Assembly (NCBI GenBank): GCA_013399875.1
Contig: VXAZ01007544.1
Location: 763,091 to 827,090, forward strand
DNA: 64,000 bases
From: Gymnorhina tibicen
Lineage: Eukaryota; Chordata; Aves; Passeriformes; Artamidae
Direction: 5' to 3'
Shown here piece by piece: positions 51,531 to 63,804 of this stretch; the first letter of the stretch is position 1, and every line of letters begins with the position of its first letter. Made by a program: the position numbers and the translations under genes. The notes beneath the pieces are model-generated. The model did no database searches and had not been told where the DNA came from. It worked only from the letters and a program-made list of their open reading frames with translations.

Positions 51531-51599
51531 AAGTGGAAATCTTATATACTTATATAAGTATATACTTCTAAATTGCATCAATAAATATAATTTCCACTT
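51531..51599. repeat. 22-bp perfect palindrome nested in a 10-bp inverted repeat
   Basis: AAGTGGAAAT at 51531-51540 is exactly complementary to ATTTCCACTT at 51590-51599. Inside, 51543-51564 is a 22-bp perfect palindrome centred on TTATATAA. The nested arrangement could extrude a cruciform or be left by a small inverted duplication. The AT content makes part of it expected by chance. Confidence 0.85.
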
Positions 51600-52421
51600 G
51601 TATTTGTGTATACTGTACATAAAAATATTTATGTGTTGTACTTTGAACAACATAGAATTGAAAGAAATTCCTTGCAGTCTTTGAGATCTGGCCTGTATGT
51701 CTTGTTCTTTCACCTGAATTGGCAGAGGTAAACATATTTTCTTATTAACTGGATGCCGTTTTGCAGGGATTATCTGCAGTTTTAGAGTCTCACAAATAGG
51801 TGGCACTAATGAATTCTTTATTTGCAGTAATTTCTATGTTCCTAGCTAGGAAAATAGAAGTGCTTTGTGTCTTCTGACACACTCTGTATTGACCTTTGCT
51901 ACCAATAGCAAATTTGAACTTAGTTATGAGGGCTGAAACAGATAAAGAGAATCCTGTTTTTCACTTCCATGAGATAAATAACCTCTGCCGAATGTCACGG
52001 AGTTACTCACTCAGGAGTTTAGGAGAAGGCTGCCTACGTGCTGCATTAAAATAAGAAAAGCACATTGCTCTTTAATATAAAACACAACTAGAGTGAAATG
52101 ATGTATTGACAGTTCCTATTAAAGACCTGATTAAACTATTTGGACCTGAAATATTACCTGGCATGCTAGAAATGTCAAATAAAAATTACCTTGCAATATG
52201 AATTTGAGTCGCATTCCCTGCAGGTTTACACTGGGGTAACCTTCTTAGTGTCAATGTAATTAGGAGTGTTTTTCAAATTCAGCCATCAAAAACTCTGGTT
52301 TATTAGCATCTTCTGAACAAGATGCTTCCACAGATATTATTAGGTCCCCAGGCAGAGTTGATCAGTTTATCAAAAACTCTTTGGTGCTTCCAGAGAGGGA
52401 ATCTGACCTCTCTCCATGCAT

Positions 52422-52461
52422 TGCATGTGCACACCTGGAGGCAGGTATGTGTGCACATGCA
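52422..52461. repeat. 13-bp perfect inverted repeat with alternating purine-pyrimidine arms
   Basis: TGCATGTGCACAC at 52422-52434 is exactly complementary to GTGTGCACATGCA at 52449-52461, with CCTG and CAGG able to pair within the loop. The arms and the flank (through about 52480, ACATGTGCGTGT) alternate purine and pyrimidine, a pattern that favours Z-DNA. Confidence 0.85.
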
Positions 52462-53252
52462 CAATACATGTGCGTGTATTTGTAGGTACTGAATGAAGTT
52501 ACATCTGCAGAAATCTTGTTTTATTTAATTTTGTCATGCAATTATGATGAAATTGTCCTGCGTGCATAATAGTATGACTAGGTCCTCATAGACAAGGAAA
52601 CAACATGAATTTAAAGATTCTTGTGAATCCAACCCTGCACTTTAGAAGTCTTGATACTTTGCAGGGTATAACAGAAAATATGTTTAATCAAATTAGTAAA
52701 TTTTTGCACTAAGGAAAAGGAAGACCTCCAAACTTTTTTGGAAACAAGTGTAAGCCCTAGTAAAAATAGCACAAATCTTTCAGTGCGATTCAAAATTCTA
52801 AAAATAAATTTAGCAATTATCTTTATGTTTGATAGATTAGGGATTTTAAACAAAGATAAACTTCCAGAGATATTATTTCATGAAAAAGAAGAAAGCAAAA
52901 GGAGTTGAGCAAGACATTAGAATACTGTGTGCACATAGCCTGCATTAATGTGAACGCCTTATGCATATCAGCTGAAGGAACACAAGGAAACATCATCAGT
53001 CAATCAGAAAAATAATTCTCTGTGGGCCTTCCATACTATAATGAAGGTGGGAGAAACACACATTACTCTCTCTTTGATAACCTAAGGTTCTAAATGATGT
53101 CAACACATCAAGAACTTTTTGTGTCACTTTGAGTTTGAAGATGGCAGGCAAGCTCTGGTCATGTCTGTAAAATAGATGTCCATAGATAGATGCTCTTGCC
53201 TTCTAAAATAAGATGACAGATTTCAAAATACCCATTGAAAATTAATCACTTG

Positions 53253-54015
53253 TGTGGTAGTTGACTTTGTCTGGGTGCCAGGTGGCCACCAAACCATTCT
53301 ATCCCTCCCCTCTCAACAGAGCAGGAAAGAGAAATTATGATGGAATGTTCATAAGTTGACATAAGAGCAGGGAGAGATCACTCAACAATTACTATAACAG
53401 ACAAAACAGATTTGAATTGAGGAAATTAATTCAATTTATTGCCAATCAATTCAGAGTAGGATAAAGAGAAACAAGAGCAAATCTTAAACCACTTCCCCCT
53501 GCCCCACCCTTCTTCTTCACTGCTCATTTTCTCTACTTTCCCTCCTCCATCTTCTTTGTTGCAGGGGGATGGGGGATGGGGAATTGGGGCTCCAGCATGG
53601 GGTCCTCCATGTGCTACAGGTGGATCTCTGCTTCACTGTGGACCCCCATGCAGGGGCACAGCTGCCTCACCATGGCTGCACCATGGGCTGCAGAGGAAAA
53701 AACCTCTGCTCCAGCACCTGGAGCACAATTTCCTCCTCCTTCTTCACTGACCTTGAGGTATGCAGGGTTGTTGCTTTCACACATTCTCACTCCTCTGTCC
53801 TGTTGCTGTTCTGCAGCAGATTTTCCCCCATAATTGTGTTATCCTAGAGGTGCCACCACCCTTACTGATGGGCTCAGCCTTGGCCAGCATCATGTCCCAC
53901 TTGGAGCCCCCTGGGATTGGCTCTGTTGGACATGGGGAAAGCTTCTGGCAGCTTCTCACAGAAGCCACCCCTGTAGTCCCTCACTACCAAAACCTTGCTA
54001 TGCAAACCAAATCCA
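53253..54015 (-). mobile_element. LTR of an avian endogenous retrovirus, reverse orientation
   Basis: The left end TGTGGTAGTTGAC is the reverse complement of a GTCAACTACCACA 3' end. Reverse-strand features follow in LTR order: an AATAAA at 53440-53435, then near the far end a GTCAGTGAAGAAGGAGG block, a TTCTGTGAGAAGCTGCCAGAAGC block and AAGGTTTTGGTAG. The last three also occur in the LTR at 8055-9120 (AAGGTCAGTGGAGAAGGAGG, CTCCTGTGAGAAGCTGC and TGGTTTTGGGTAG), so the two share a family. This copy is shorter, about 760 bp. Its right end near TTTGCATAGCAAGG reversed is not certain, and I found no matching TSD, so the element may be truncated or its ends mutated. Overlapping frames are not genes. 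Confidence 0.82.
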
Positions 54016-54019
54016 CGGT

Positions 54020-54570
54020 TGCTTGTAATATCTCCAGAAACATGCCCATGTAGTCCATGGAAGCATGGCTGCTGGCCCAGGCCAAAAATATGCCAATACC
54101 ACGTGCAAGAGATGCCAAAATTACGATGCTTGGGCTCTGATAGTGTTAAACTTAATTTAATTCTCACACTACTATTTGAAACAGTTCAGCCCATACACAG
54201 TTAGGGAAAGTTTGAGGTATTATTTCAGTTACTATTTATGACAAAGTTTGGCCACGAAAATGAAAATCTCAAAAATCTATGCAGAACAGCAGGAAGAAAA
54301 GAAAAAAATAATTTCAATGTTGAGAAGTGTTCACAATGCTGTGTTTTCAAATTTCCACAAAAGTGACAGATTTTTAAATGAATGCAATAATTTGAAAGTC
54401 AATATACATAATATATCTGATAGATACAAGAAGCATGTCTGTGTTTTTATTGTTATATACAAGGAAACATTGTTGAAGATGTAGCAGTGATGGGTTATTG
54501 GGAGAAAGTAATTACAAAAATCTTGCAAAAAAGCAGAGGAAGGGTAAGTGCCATGAAAAGAGATGATAAA
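54020..54570. other. Flank of the reverse LTR, no gene seen
   Basis: A 97-codon minus-strand frame at 53874-54167 begins here and enters the LTR; it has no retroviral motif that I can see. No primer-binding site or polypurine tract was found next to the LTR, so no internal provirus is supported. Confidence 0.5.
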
Positions 54571-54576
54571 CAGAAG

Positions 54577-54646
54577 AAGGAAGGAAGGAAGGAAGGAAGG
54601 AAGGAAGGAAGGAAGGAAGGAAGGAAGGAAGGAAGGAAGGAAGGAA
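54577..54646. repeat. (AAGG)17 microsatellite
   Basis: Seventeen uninterrupted AAGG units (equivalently GGAA on the same strand) plus AA, followed by AATAAATAAATT. Its purity suggests recent expansion. GGAA arrays are potential binding platforms for ETS-family factors in vertebrates, but function here is inference. Confidence 0.95.
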
Positions 54647-54689
54647 ATAAATAAATTAGGGCAGGGTTGGGGGGAAAGGAGAAGAATGA

Positions 54690-54861
54690 GAGAGAGTGGA
54701 ACAGGTTACCCTGAGAGTGAAGGGCTGTCACCATTCTTGGAAATTTTCAAGATCCAACCAGACTAAGCCTTAAACAACTTTAGAGCTGTCTCTTCTTTGA
54801 GCATGAGGTTGAGCCAGAAGCCTCCTGAGGTCCCTTCCAACCTGAATTATCTTATGATCCC
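54690..54861 (+). mobile_element. CR1 LINE 3' end, forward orientation
   Basis: It reads GAACAGGTTACCCTGAGAGT, CACCATTCTTGGAAATTTTC, CTTTGAGCATGAGGTTGAGC, and CCTCCTGAGGTCCCTTCCAA then CCTGAATTATCTTATGATCC. The last block is the CR1 3' end with its ATTCTATGAT-type terminus mutated. It is 5'-truncated near the AAGG microsatellite. Confidence 0.88.
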
Positions 54862-54864
54862 AGA

Positions 54865-56800
54865 TCCCAGCATTAACAAAAATAGCTTGGACACAAGCTA
54901 TTTGGACACAACTACTTAGAAAAAGCAGTTCCACTGATACAGAAGTTACTTATAAATAGTGTATCCTTTATGGAAATAGCTCTGCCTGCCCTAATTGTCA
55001 TCTGAGAAATATGACTTCATCCATACCCACACTGGGACAGCTACTCAGTCTTTCCAGGACAGTTAATACAGTCCACATCTCCAATGAAAAGAAAACCTGT
55101 ACAGCTGAGGAACAAAAAACCCAACACCATCACTCTACTGTAAAGAACCAATTTACTAAAATACCGTCATCATCCATCAGCTACTAATCTTTAAGTAGCA
55201 ATAATTACTATGTTCTTGTACCTACTAAACTAGACAAAGACAGGATATAAACACATTGCTAAATCACTTAAGCAATAAATTGCAATGTGTGCCTTGCAGC
55301 TTGAGTAAAAACTGTTGACTTGAAGCTCACAGTAAGAACACAGAGTTGCACAAAGCTACCTTGCCTGAAGTATGAAAGCAGTTCTCTCATATTAAAGCAT
55401 AATTTTTCAGGGAGAGAAATCTCTGTTCATAGATTTTTCTGAACAGTTTTCAGGAGCAAAAACACAGATATGTAATTTTAAATACATATCTGGAAAATTT
55501 GAAAAAGATTACTTAGACCTGTGGATTAATGGGTGAAAGTGCTCTATCCAATATCAAAACCTAGTGTTATACCACTAGTTTCTGTGTTTGGAATGAATCC
55601 ATTAACCACTAGTCCTGAAGCCCAAACATCTGACCATTTTTTCATGCATCTGAACATTTGCTCATCTGGACTAGAGGGCTATGACAATATTTTGGAGGAC
55701 AGTATTAAAGGCACACCTTTAAGTTGCTCTCAAACTTGAAAGATGTACAATGTGTAAAGATATAAAACTTGGTTTATCAAGACATGAAGTAAATGAAAAT
55801 AGTTAGGTAATTTTTTAAAAAGATAGTTCCAGTGCTATTGTATGCAGCTGTTCCAAAACAAACCATAAGGCATTTTTGTTTATGCACTCATTCATGCCTT
55901 TTATTTTAGTTTCATTTGTATTTGCCTCATGCTACATACCATAAAAGAAAAAGTGCTGTCTGTGTGTTGCACATAGCACACATACCAAAGGGTTATGTTA
56001 CCTGCAATAAACACATTGTCACAGAAAAAGAGAGGCATTGACCATACCTTCAACCTCTCTGGTCTTTCCAACAACAGATTCTTTTTTAGGCTTTTGGGGT
56101 ACATTGCTGCTCATTCCTCATTCAAATATTTTTGAAGAAAATACCTGAATGATCATATTGTCATATTTTACCATGTCACTTTCCTCTATGAATCCCACAA
56201 TCTGCTTCTCATTGCAGAATCAACTGTATATAATCTTTAGACTAAATTTTTGTTTGGTTTATTTGTTTGCCTTTTTATTTACAAATATCTACACTGTGTT
56301 CTTTGATAAACTATTACATTACAGTCATCAAACCACTATGTTGCAACAATGGAAACACTATACAGACAAACAGGCACCAAAAATTAATTTTAATTTAAAA
56401 AAAAAACTTAGAAAAAATAAGCATCTCCCAGCAGGAAAGCTTCAAACATTCAGCATATACCTGTATGAGTCAGATGTACTCAAATACTCAACATCCCTCA
56501 AAATGTTATTTAGTTCAACCATGGCTTTTTTATTTAGCATACAACTACTGCCTGACAACTACTAAGTATCAGAATTTTACAGGTTTTTAATCCAAGGCAC
56601 TTCCAAGCATTGTTTTGGATACACATATTGTGAACTTGGACCTCTTGGAGCCAGCTGGGGGCATCCTGGGCTAACTGCTTGAAAAGACATGATAATATGA
56701 GCAAGTGAAGGCAAATCTGAGTTCCTCTGGCTCTAAGGTAGTGAGGATGTGAGCTAGCTTCAGTTCAGCATAAACATTAACATCTTCAGGTCAAACTGGG
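54865..56800. other. Unique AT-rich sequence, no gene seen
   Basis: A 138-codon plus-strand frame at 56149-56565 is rich in Phe, Tyr, Leu and Lys as expected from AT-rich DNA and shows no domain. Nothing else is recognised. Confidence 0.6.
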
Positions 56801-56804
56801 CAAC

Positions 56805-56984
56805 TCAGGTTGCCCAGAGTTTTAGAGAAGCTGTGGATGCCTCATCCCTGGAAGTGTTCAAGGCCACTGGATGGGGCTTTGAGCAACCTGGTGCAGTCAA
56901 AAGTGCCCCTGCCCATGGCAGGGGTTTGGAATTAGATGATCTTAAAGTCCCTTCCAACCCAAACAATTCTATGATACTATGATT
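56805..56984 (+). mobile_element. CR1 LINE 3' end, forward orientation
   Basis: It contains GTTGCCCAGAGTTTTAGAGA, AGCTGTGGATGCCTCATCCC, TGGAAGTGTTCAAGGCCACT, GGATGGGGCTTTGAGCAACC, and CCCTGCCCATGGCAGGGGTT. It ends CCCTTCCAACCCAAACAATTCTATGATACTATGAT. This is a nearly complete CR1 3' terminal segment, moderately diverged and 5'-truncated. Confidence 0.94.
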
Positions 56985-57420
56985 GGTACAATCTTTAAAA
57001 ATCGGGGTATGTGATCTTGAAATCAATGTCTGCTAGGTTGTCTGGAGACTAAGATGGGTTGTGGCCAGCCCTGGGCACAGCATGTGTGCTTGCTGCCATT
57101 TTTGCAGTCTGTAGACAGTGCAAAATCTTATAAAAACACAAGAATTTTGCCCAGGTTTTGCACAACCCATTACAGAAAATCCCTGAGTGAATCCTAGTCC
57201 TGGATGCAACAATCATCCCAATATAAGGATTTTATAAGCTTTATTTTGATGTGCGCTCTCCTTCTTCTTTAGCTATAATCCCTGAATGAGCAGAAGTGGC
57301 AGCACCATCTTGTTTCCCAGGAAGGGCAGAAAGTGGTGGCTGGCTCCTGGGGAGCCCTAGTATTTCACTTTTCCTGAGCTCATTAATTAACTGATAACAG
57401 AAAGGAAACAAATTATCATT

Positions 57421-57535
57421 AACACCAAAAAAAAAAAGAAAAAAAGAAAGGAAACAACCATGAAAACCCACCAACCAAAAACCAAAATGAAAACCCACCA
57501 ACCCAAACCTAAATCCCAACCCCAAAGCCTACCAC
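57421..57535. repeat. A/C-rich, strand-asymmetric low-complexity patch
   Basis: An A-rich run with interspersed G (57427-57452) is followed by repeats of AAAACCCACCAACC-like units to about 57535, so the minus strand is G/T-rich with GGGTTGGTGGG-like clusters. It is not the vertebrate telomere repeat. Such G/T-rich patches are common in birds. Confidence 0.7.
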
Positions 57536-57539
57536 CATT

Positions 57540-60500
57540 CTCATGTGAACAGGAGGCTGTAAGCTAAACAGCGTCCTGGCTTGGGCCCCAGAACTTGATC
57601 ATTCATCGAGGTCCTTACCTCATTTTGGCCTGGTTTCAACTAGCACTGTCCCAGTCTCCTTGCCCAGCAGTCACTTTTAATAAAGAGCCTGGGTATGACC
57701 ACCTTGTTCTAGATATAAAAGATTTTAATGACACGGAACAGTCACCTCTCTGCCAGGGAACACTCCCTGCCCTCTTTTATTTACAGGTGCAGCTGTGAAT
57801 TCAGCGAGCTAATAATGAGTAATAGTGCAATTTTGTGCTGGGAAGAGAAACAAAAGGAAATACTGGATGATGAAAAAAGAAAACTCAATGCCGAAAACCA
57901 TGGGAATTGGCTGGAGAGTAGCAAATGAAGCTCATAAAATTATTTCTCTATTTAGATCACAAAGTTTTTGAAGCATGATCTGAGAAATAAATAACAACAA
58001 ATGTTTTAAACTAAACCCTTTTAAAAAGGAAGTCAAGAAAAACTCTTTTAAAGGCACATGGTTTTCCATGTAAGCAGAGATCTCGAGGACTGGAGCAGCA
58101 GAACCAGAAGCAATATAAGCTCATTTCTGAATGCCAGGCATAAAAGTAGGACTCTGAGGGTCTCAGTCTGTTGCCTGGATTTGAGACAAAAAGGCTTCTC
58201 ACAGTAGGGAATATGCTCTGTAGTGTACTGTGTCCAAGGTCCTGTCTCCATATCTCAATACTACTGAAATTTCTTCTGAGGCAAATTCTGCAGGAAGCTT
58301 GCTATCCCAAAACCAAGAAAATACATTGTTCCAAACAGTAGGAACTAGTCTGTGTTCTTTAAGGCACTAAATAGGAAAATAAACAGAACAGTAGATTGGA
58401 AATGAAAGCTTCATGAATGACAGACAGGACTGATGGTTATCTGGTATATTGCCTCTGTGTTTCACAGTTTTATACCATAATTCAGACATCTTCTGAGAAA
58501 AAGTGTGTCTTCAGTTACCAGCTTCTCCTCCTCACTTTGCTCTCTTCTTTAAAATAAATGCTATTGATCACTAGAAGTCTTTTCTGAAATTGGCAGAAAG
58601 GTATGAGCCTATTAAAACTCTCTTATTAAGGTTGAATATGACTGGAAAGGAGAATTGATTTGTACTAGATTTATATCTATTAGCTTTTTGTTGCAATTCC
58701 CTATTTGTAACATTTCATTACACACCTTCAGAATCTATTTTTTCTTCTTTTTATTTCATTCTGTGGATTTTGCTTTTGATATCCTGAAAGAGTGATCATT
58801 ATTTTTCCTATTTTTATTCTAAACATTATTTTGTACATATGAATTTGTAACCAACTAAATCTTGCAAGTTATTTTTTTTCCCCCAGAGGAACCTGAGTCA
58901 ACTGCATCCACATTGTTTTGTTAGCTATGTTTGAAATTACTGCAGAATGTATCAGTTTGTGAATGTATGTGCCTTCATATCAACATATAAATCTTCCATC
59001 AGGGCAGATTTCTTTGAATATGAAAACTAGCAGTCTCTGCTTAAAAGACTAAAAAGAAAAGAAAGTTGGAAGGAGAACGTTTTGAAAATTATTTCTAGAG
59101 AATTGCCACAGTTAAAGGGAACAGGCTGACATAAATCAGAACTTCTGACTGCCTATGCCGGCGTTCTCTAGCACTTGCCATTTAAGAGCCTAAACAATGG
59201 TTCAGTGCAGGACAAAAAAGAATGTTTTGAGTCTGAAGCCAACTGTTCAATAAACTCAGCCTTCTTCAGTACCAGACCTTTTTGTCAGCTAAGAGAAGTC
59301 AGATGGCATATATATTTAGATTTCCATTTTAAAAGGGGGATTTCTGAAATACCTCTTTGAAAAGAGTTGATTACAAAGTTTCTGTTGCCTTTAATGAGAA
59401 TAAAGGAAGGCTTAAACTGTACCAGACCAGTCAGGTCTTTTAGAATAGATGTCCATAGTAACCATTCATATATATTTGGGTGTTTCTCTAACACAGCAGA
59501 GTGAGTTACTAATGTTGTCTGGGTTTCTTGCATTGTCTTCAGCTCCATTTGAACCCGGAGGGCTCAGCGTTGTGTCTGAACAAATATTTTACAATGACTA
59601 TTTTCTAAAACAAATGTATCTTTGAGTTGCCTGAATATTGAATTTAAGTTGAGTTAGAAGAAAGAACGGTGTTTGGAAACGTGAAACAAGCCAGCTCAGG
59701 CTACAGCCATGAGCAGCGAGGAATGATTTGTAAAAGGTAAGGAAAGTATTGCCTGCTTCTGAACATCTCTGAACAATTTCTTAACCAATGGGCTGAAAAT
59801 TACCTCTGTGGCGAAAGAAATAATGAATTTACAAGTTTTGGTCATACAAACCTAGAATTTTTCTCATTTCTTCTGTTTGAGGAAAAAGAAAGTTCTAGAA
59901 AAATGTCTAAAAATGAAAGTGTAATGTTTCGTTTCACTTCTTAGTTTATCTGTGAAATTAAACCATCTATAAAATTCAACAAACAAGTAAACAAATAAAA
60001 CACATGTACACTATTGTTTATCTTTGAATATAATGAAATGTAAGCATTTCTCACTATGTGATTTCCTGAATATTTGATTTGGACTATGCATATAGCTATT
60101 GCTAAACTGGAGTTTATTTGAAGTCCTTTTGATTTTAGAAAATGTATTTCAAGCACTTTATTTCAAAAGTGAGATACTTAATAAATGTGGTGGGTTCGGG
60201 TTGTTATTTGTTTAGTTTAGTTTAATTTTTTTAAATTGTTCTGACTCCTGGTCTCAAACTTAATTATAAAACAGTTTATCAAAAAGGTATTTGGTACATC
60301 ATGCACAATGAAGCATAGATCCTTTCCAGTGCAACTTTTGAATTTCTGAATCTGTACTAATTTTTCTTCTAACACTTTTTTCTCCTTTAAATGGCTATTT
60401 TACATTAGAATACGATCAAGTTCTTAGATCTTTCCTCTTAATTTCATCAAAATGCTAATGAGCTTGGTTTGTTCACCTTTTAAAGAAAATTAACTGCATC

Positions 60501-63500
60501 ATGAAGAACAGTCTAATGATGGATATCAATTTCTCAGCCTTTTAAAGCTCAATATAATTCCTCTAAAAATATGTTAAAGAAAACAATGTAGAATTTTCTT
60601 TGCCTGATATTAAAAAAAAAAGATAGGAAAAAGCCCCACAATTCAATAACATTTAATTTATTTGATGACCATGGTTAAATGTGAATATCAAACTGGAGAA
60701 GATTCGGAGAGATGCCAGAAGAACAAGCTTGCTCCTTTGCAAGTTTATGTTCCTATGGAGAGTTTAATAAATATCTTTTTCGTGAATCACACAATTTTTG
60801 AGATGATTGAAAACAAAAAAAAAGAAATTAAAATAAGAATTATCCAAAAATACATGCATGGCTGAAGAAATTAATTAACCTTCAATATTTAACATTTAGG
60901 TTGGTTTTAGTCCATAATCCTTAGCAGGAATACAATGCTATCCCTTACTGAGTTCTGGGTTTTTAAAGGCAGTTATTATGCTCAAGTGTCTAAACCCTGG
61001 TCCTGAGCTTGTCCTCTGGTCTTCCAGGGCAAGTACAAAAAACTGAGGAATCAGGAAATGACTTCGTGCTGGTGGACACTGGTTACAGGTGACCAGTCAG
61101 AATCAGGCAGAATATCATCTCTAAAAATTGTATCAACTGATCTGACTGAAAAAGACTCACTTATTGTTCCATGACCCATAAATAGAAGATCCTATAATTG
61201 CATTTAAAAAATGTTACACATTGCAGCCTTCTCATACAGACAAAACTGGTAAATGCATGATAGAGGTTGAAGATAATCTTATTAAAACAAAACTAGACTA
61301 GTGCTGGATTAAGTAATAGTTACTTAGCAGTGAGTACAGTAAATATCATTACAAAGTGAATGTGTAGGTTCACTGCATGCAATAACGCTGTGGATATCTG
61401 TAAATCTCTTTCTGTGCTTTTCTAAAGTAACCCTAAGTTCTATAAATGATACAGATGAATAAGGATATTTAGGATATGTCCCACTGATCTGCTTAAGGTG
61501 CTTAATATGCAATGACATAAGGCATGACCTTCTGTGTAACAGTAGCTTCTGAAGGTGGTCAGGACTGATCCCACCATTCATCCCTCAGCTGCCTCCTGGG
61601 TTGCTTTGTAGGTGCCTCAGCCCTGGAGTTCCTGTGTGCCTTTGGAGGGACATGTGACAACAGCCAGCCTTGGTCTCAGAAAGGAACCCAGCAACCTGCC
61701 CTTGAGGCATCCTCAGCCATCAGTCTCAGAGACAGGTCTTTAGAAACTGATGCTTGTGTATATATATATTTTTAATGTACTATTTTATTTTAAATATTCT
61801 TAGTCAATCAATTTGATTTTAAATATTGTTGCAAATAAAACTGGAGATTCTGTTTGATACATCACATTTTCTTTTCATTTCACCAAACATCAATTGTTTT
61901 TCATGTTTGACTTATTACAGATATACTTGGGGGTTCTGTTGTTTTTTAGAGTACTTTTTTCATAAACAAAACCAAAATCTTAGTTATATGGACATTTCTT
62001 TTAAAATAACTAGGCCGTATGGAATTTTTTTCTTACTGCTTGACAGCTAATGATATGTTTCTGTATAAAAACATGAAGATTTATTACCATTCTGAACAAA
62101 ATCATTATTTTCTATCTAATATAACAGTAGGTGTTCCCGTTATCCCATGTAAATGGTTAGTTGTTTTAAAGCTTAGCAAGCTCTTGAACTTAGTAATGTA
62201 TTAAGGCAATGACTTCTACCAGTTAAACAGATTTCCACTGGGAAAAACAGATGTCTTGTCATGAGCTGCAAAGCTGTTCCCATAAATTTACTTTAATTTC
62301 ACATTTAAAGGCATAAACTAAAGTCTTTGAGTTCACTGTTTCATTTACTATTCCTACAGCTTTATGTAGATCTCTATGGGAATGTATTACTACCTTTTCA
62401 ATCTTTCTTTGTGGTAAAATACAACACTTTTAAGAAAAGGGGTTACTAAAGCAGGTTAGTCACGAGTAAACTTCGGGATGAAACCAGAGAGAAAAGTTCC
62501 ATAAAAGCTTTCATATACTTAAGAATTTTCAAGGACAGGCCCTCAGGTAGAGATGAAAGGTTGGAATTCATAACTACTTTAGCCAGAATTCAGGTAATTT
62601 GGAAGAGAAGGAAAAATATCAAGACTTTCAATAACTCTTGTGCTGTTTGCTAGCCCTTGATGGCGTGGCCCTCTGCGGTTCACTTCATAAGAAAAGTAAG
62701 AGTTTCTTCATTCTGCAGTGAGTCTGACTGCATGTATGAGGCATTAAAATGCATGGGTTGGAAGCTTTCAAGAGCAGATCAATCTCTAGACCCACCACTG
62801 GGTCAAAGTGGTTGAATTGAATTTGCTTGTAGCCCAGTGAATTGAGTTTTGACTTCCTGACCTCTTTTGGTTTCACATCCAATGTCAAGCCCTAACACTG
62901 TTGCTGGTAAGGTTATTTTCTTGATATACCTCAATAACATGAGTCTCTTCAAAGAACTTCTAAAATGACAGTTTTCATATCGTAACAGGAAAGAATTTGC
63001 AACTACAGCAATATCTGTGATTGTTGGTATTCAAACAGAACTCTCCTTTTACTACAGATGACATTAATAGATAAGAGCCATGGGGAAGAAAATTGGTTTG
63101 TCCAGTTTTATGGCAAAGAAGTAGTCCCAGATTTAGAAAATGAAGGAATTCTTCTTAATATATGCCTATAATAGTAAAACAAACAGTGCGAGGGGCCATT
63201 TTGTGTCTCTGAAGATAACTTTTAGTCTGTCTCTGTGCCTGTGAATTGTTTGGGAGACTTGACCTGAGGTAGAAACAATAAAGGATTGGTCTGACAGTGG
63301 GTCGCCCCTTGTGCTGCTTAATCTGCTGGTACATGCATACAGCACAGGGACATTGGTGTGAGTGTCCAGAAGCAATTCCTTGACATTTCTGTGGCACTCC
63401 TTCTATACTAATATATCTGTGTAGACATCATGCTGATAGAGCTGGATTGCTGTTCTTTGTCTGGGTATATTTCCTCTATTTCAATCCCTCACTAATAAAA

Positions 63501-63730
63501 GGAATAGGAAGGAAGGAAGGGGGATAGTACTTCCCTTGTCAACACTAGTTGTTTAAATCATAAGCCATAGTAAAAATTGTTCTTTCTATCTTTGCACTTG
63601 AGAGATGCTAGAGTTTAGATCACAGCTGGGAGTTTCAGGATGCTCTGGTGCTGTAGCAGTCTGGCTGAATTTAAAAAGAAGGGCAACTGAATACTTTTTA
63701 GTTTGACCTCAGAAAAACAACACCTTTTTC
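57540..63730. other. Unique AT-rich sequence, no gene seen
   Basis: This stretch holds only short frames with no recognisable domain. A moderately GC-rich segment lies at about 61560-61740 (CCTCAGCTGCCTCCTGGG and CTTGGTCTCAGAAAGGAA). It is followed by a TATATATATA run near 61758, but no family is recognised. Confidence 0.6.
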
Positions 63731-63732
63731 AT

Positions 63733-63800
63733 GAATCATAGAATCATATAGGTTGGAAAAGAGCTCTAACGTCATTGAGTCCAACCATCAAAGAAGCAAG
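63733..63800 (-). mobile_element. Short CR1 LINE 3' tail, reverse orientation
   Basis: GAATCATAGAATCATATAGG then TTGGAAAAGAGCTCTAACGT, CATTGAGTCCAACCATCAAA matches the reverse complement of the last 60-70 bp of CR1. It is strongly 5'-truncated, as is common. Confidence 0.85.
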
Positions 63801-63804
63801 TCTC

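Larger units (their letters stand above)
50325..53247. other. Unique AT-rich sequence with two notable inverted repeats, no gene seen
   Basis: Apart from the inverted repeats at 51531-51599 and 52422-52461, listed separately, no exon or repeat family is recognised. Confidence 0.6.

Noticed and set aside
56149..56565. 138-codon plus-strand frame
   Set aside because: Its composition (Phe, Leu, Tyr, Lys) follows AT-rich DNA. There is no domain, acceptor, signal or family resemblance.
57421..57535. Possible interstitial telomere repeat
   Set aside because: The units are AACCC/ACCAACC-like and irregular; there is no run of TTAGGG or CCCTAA.
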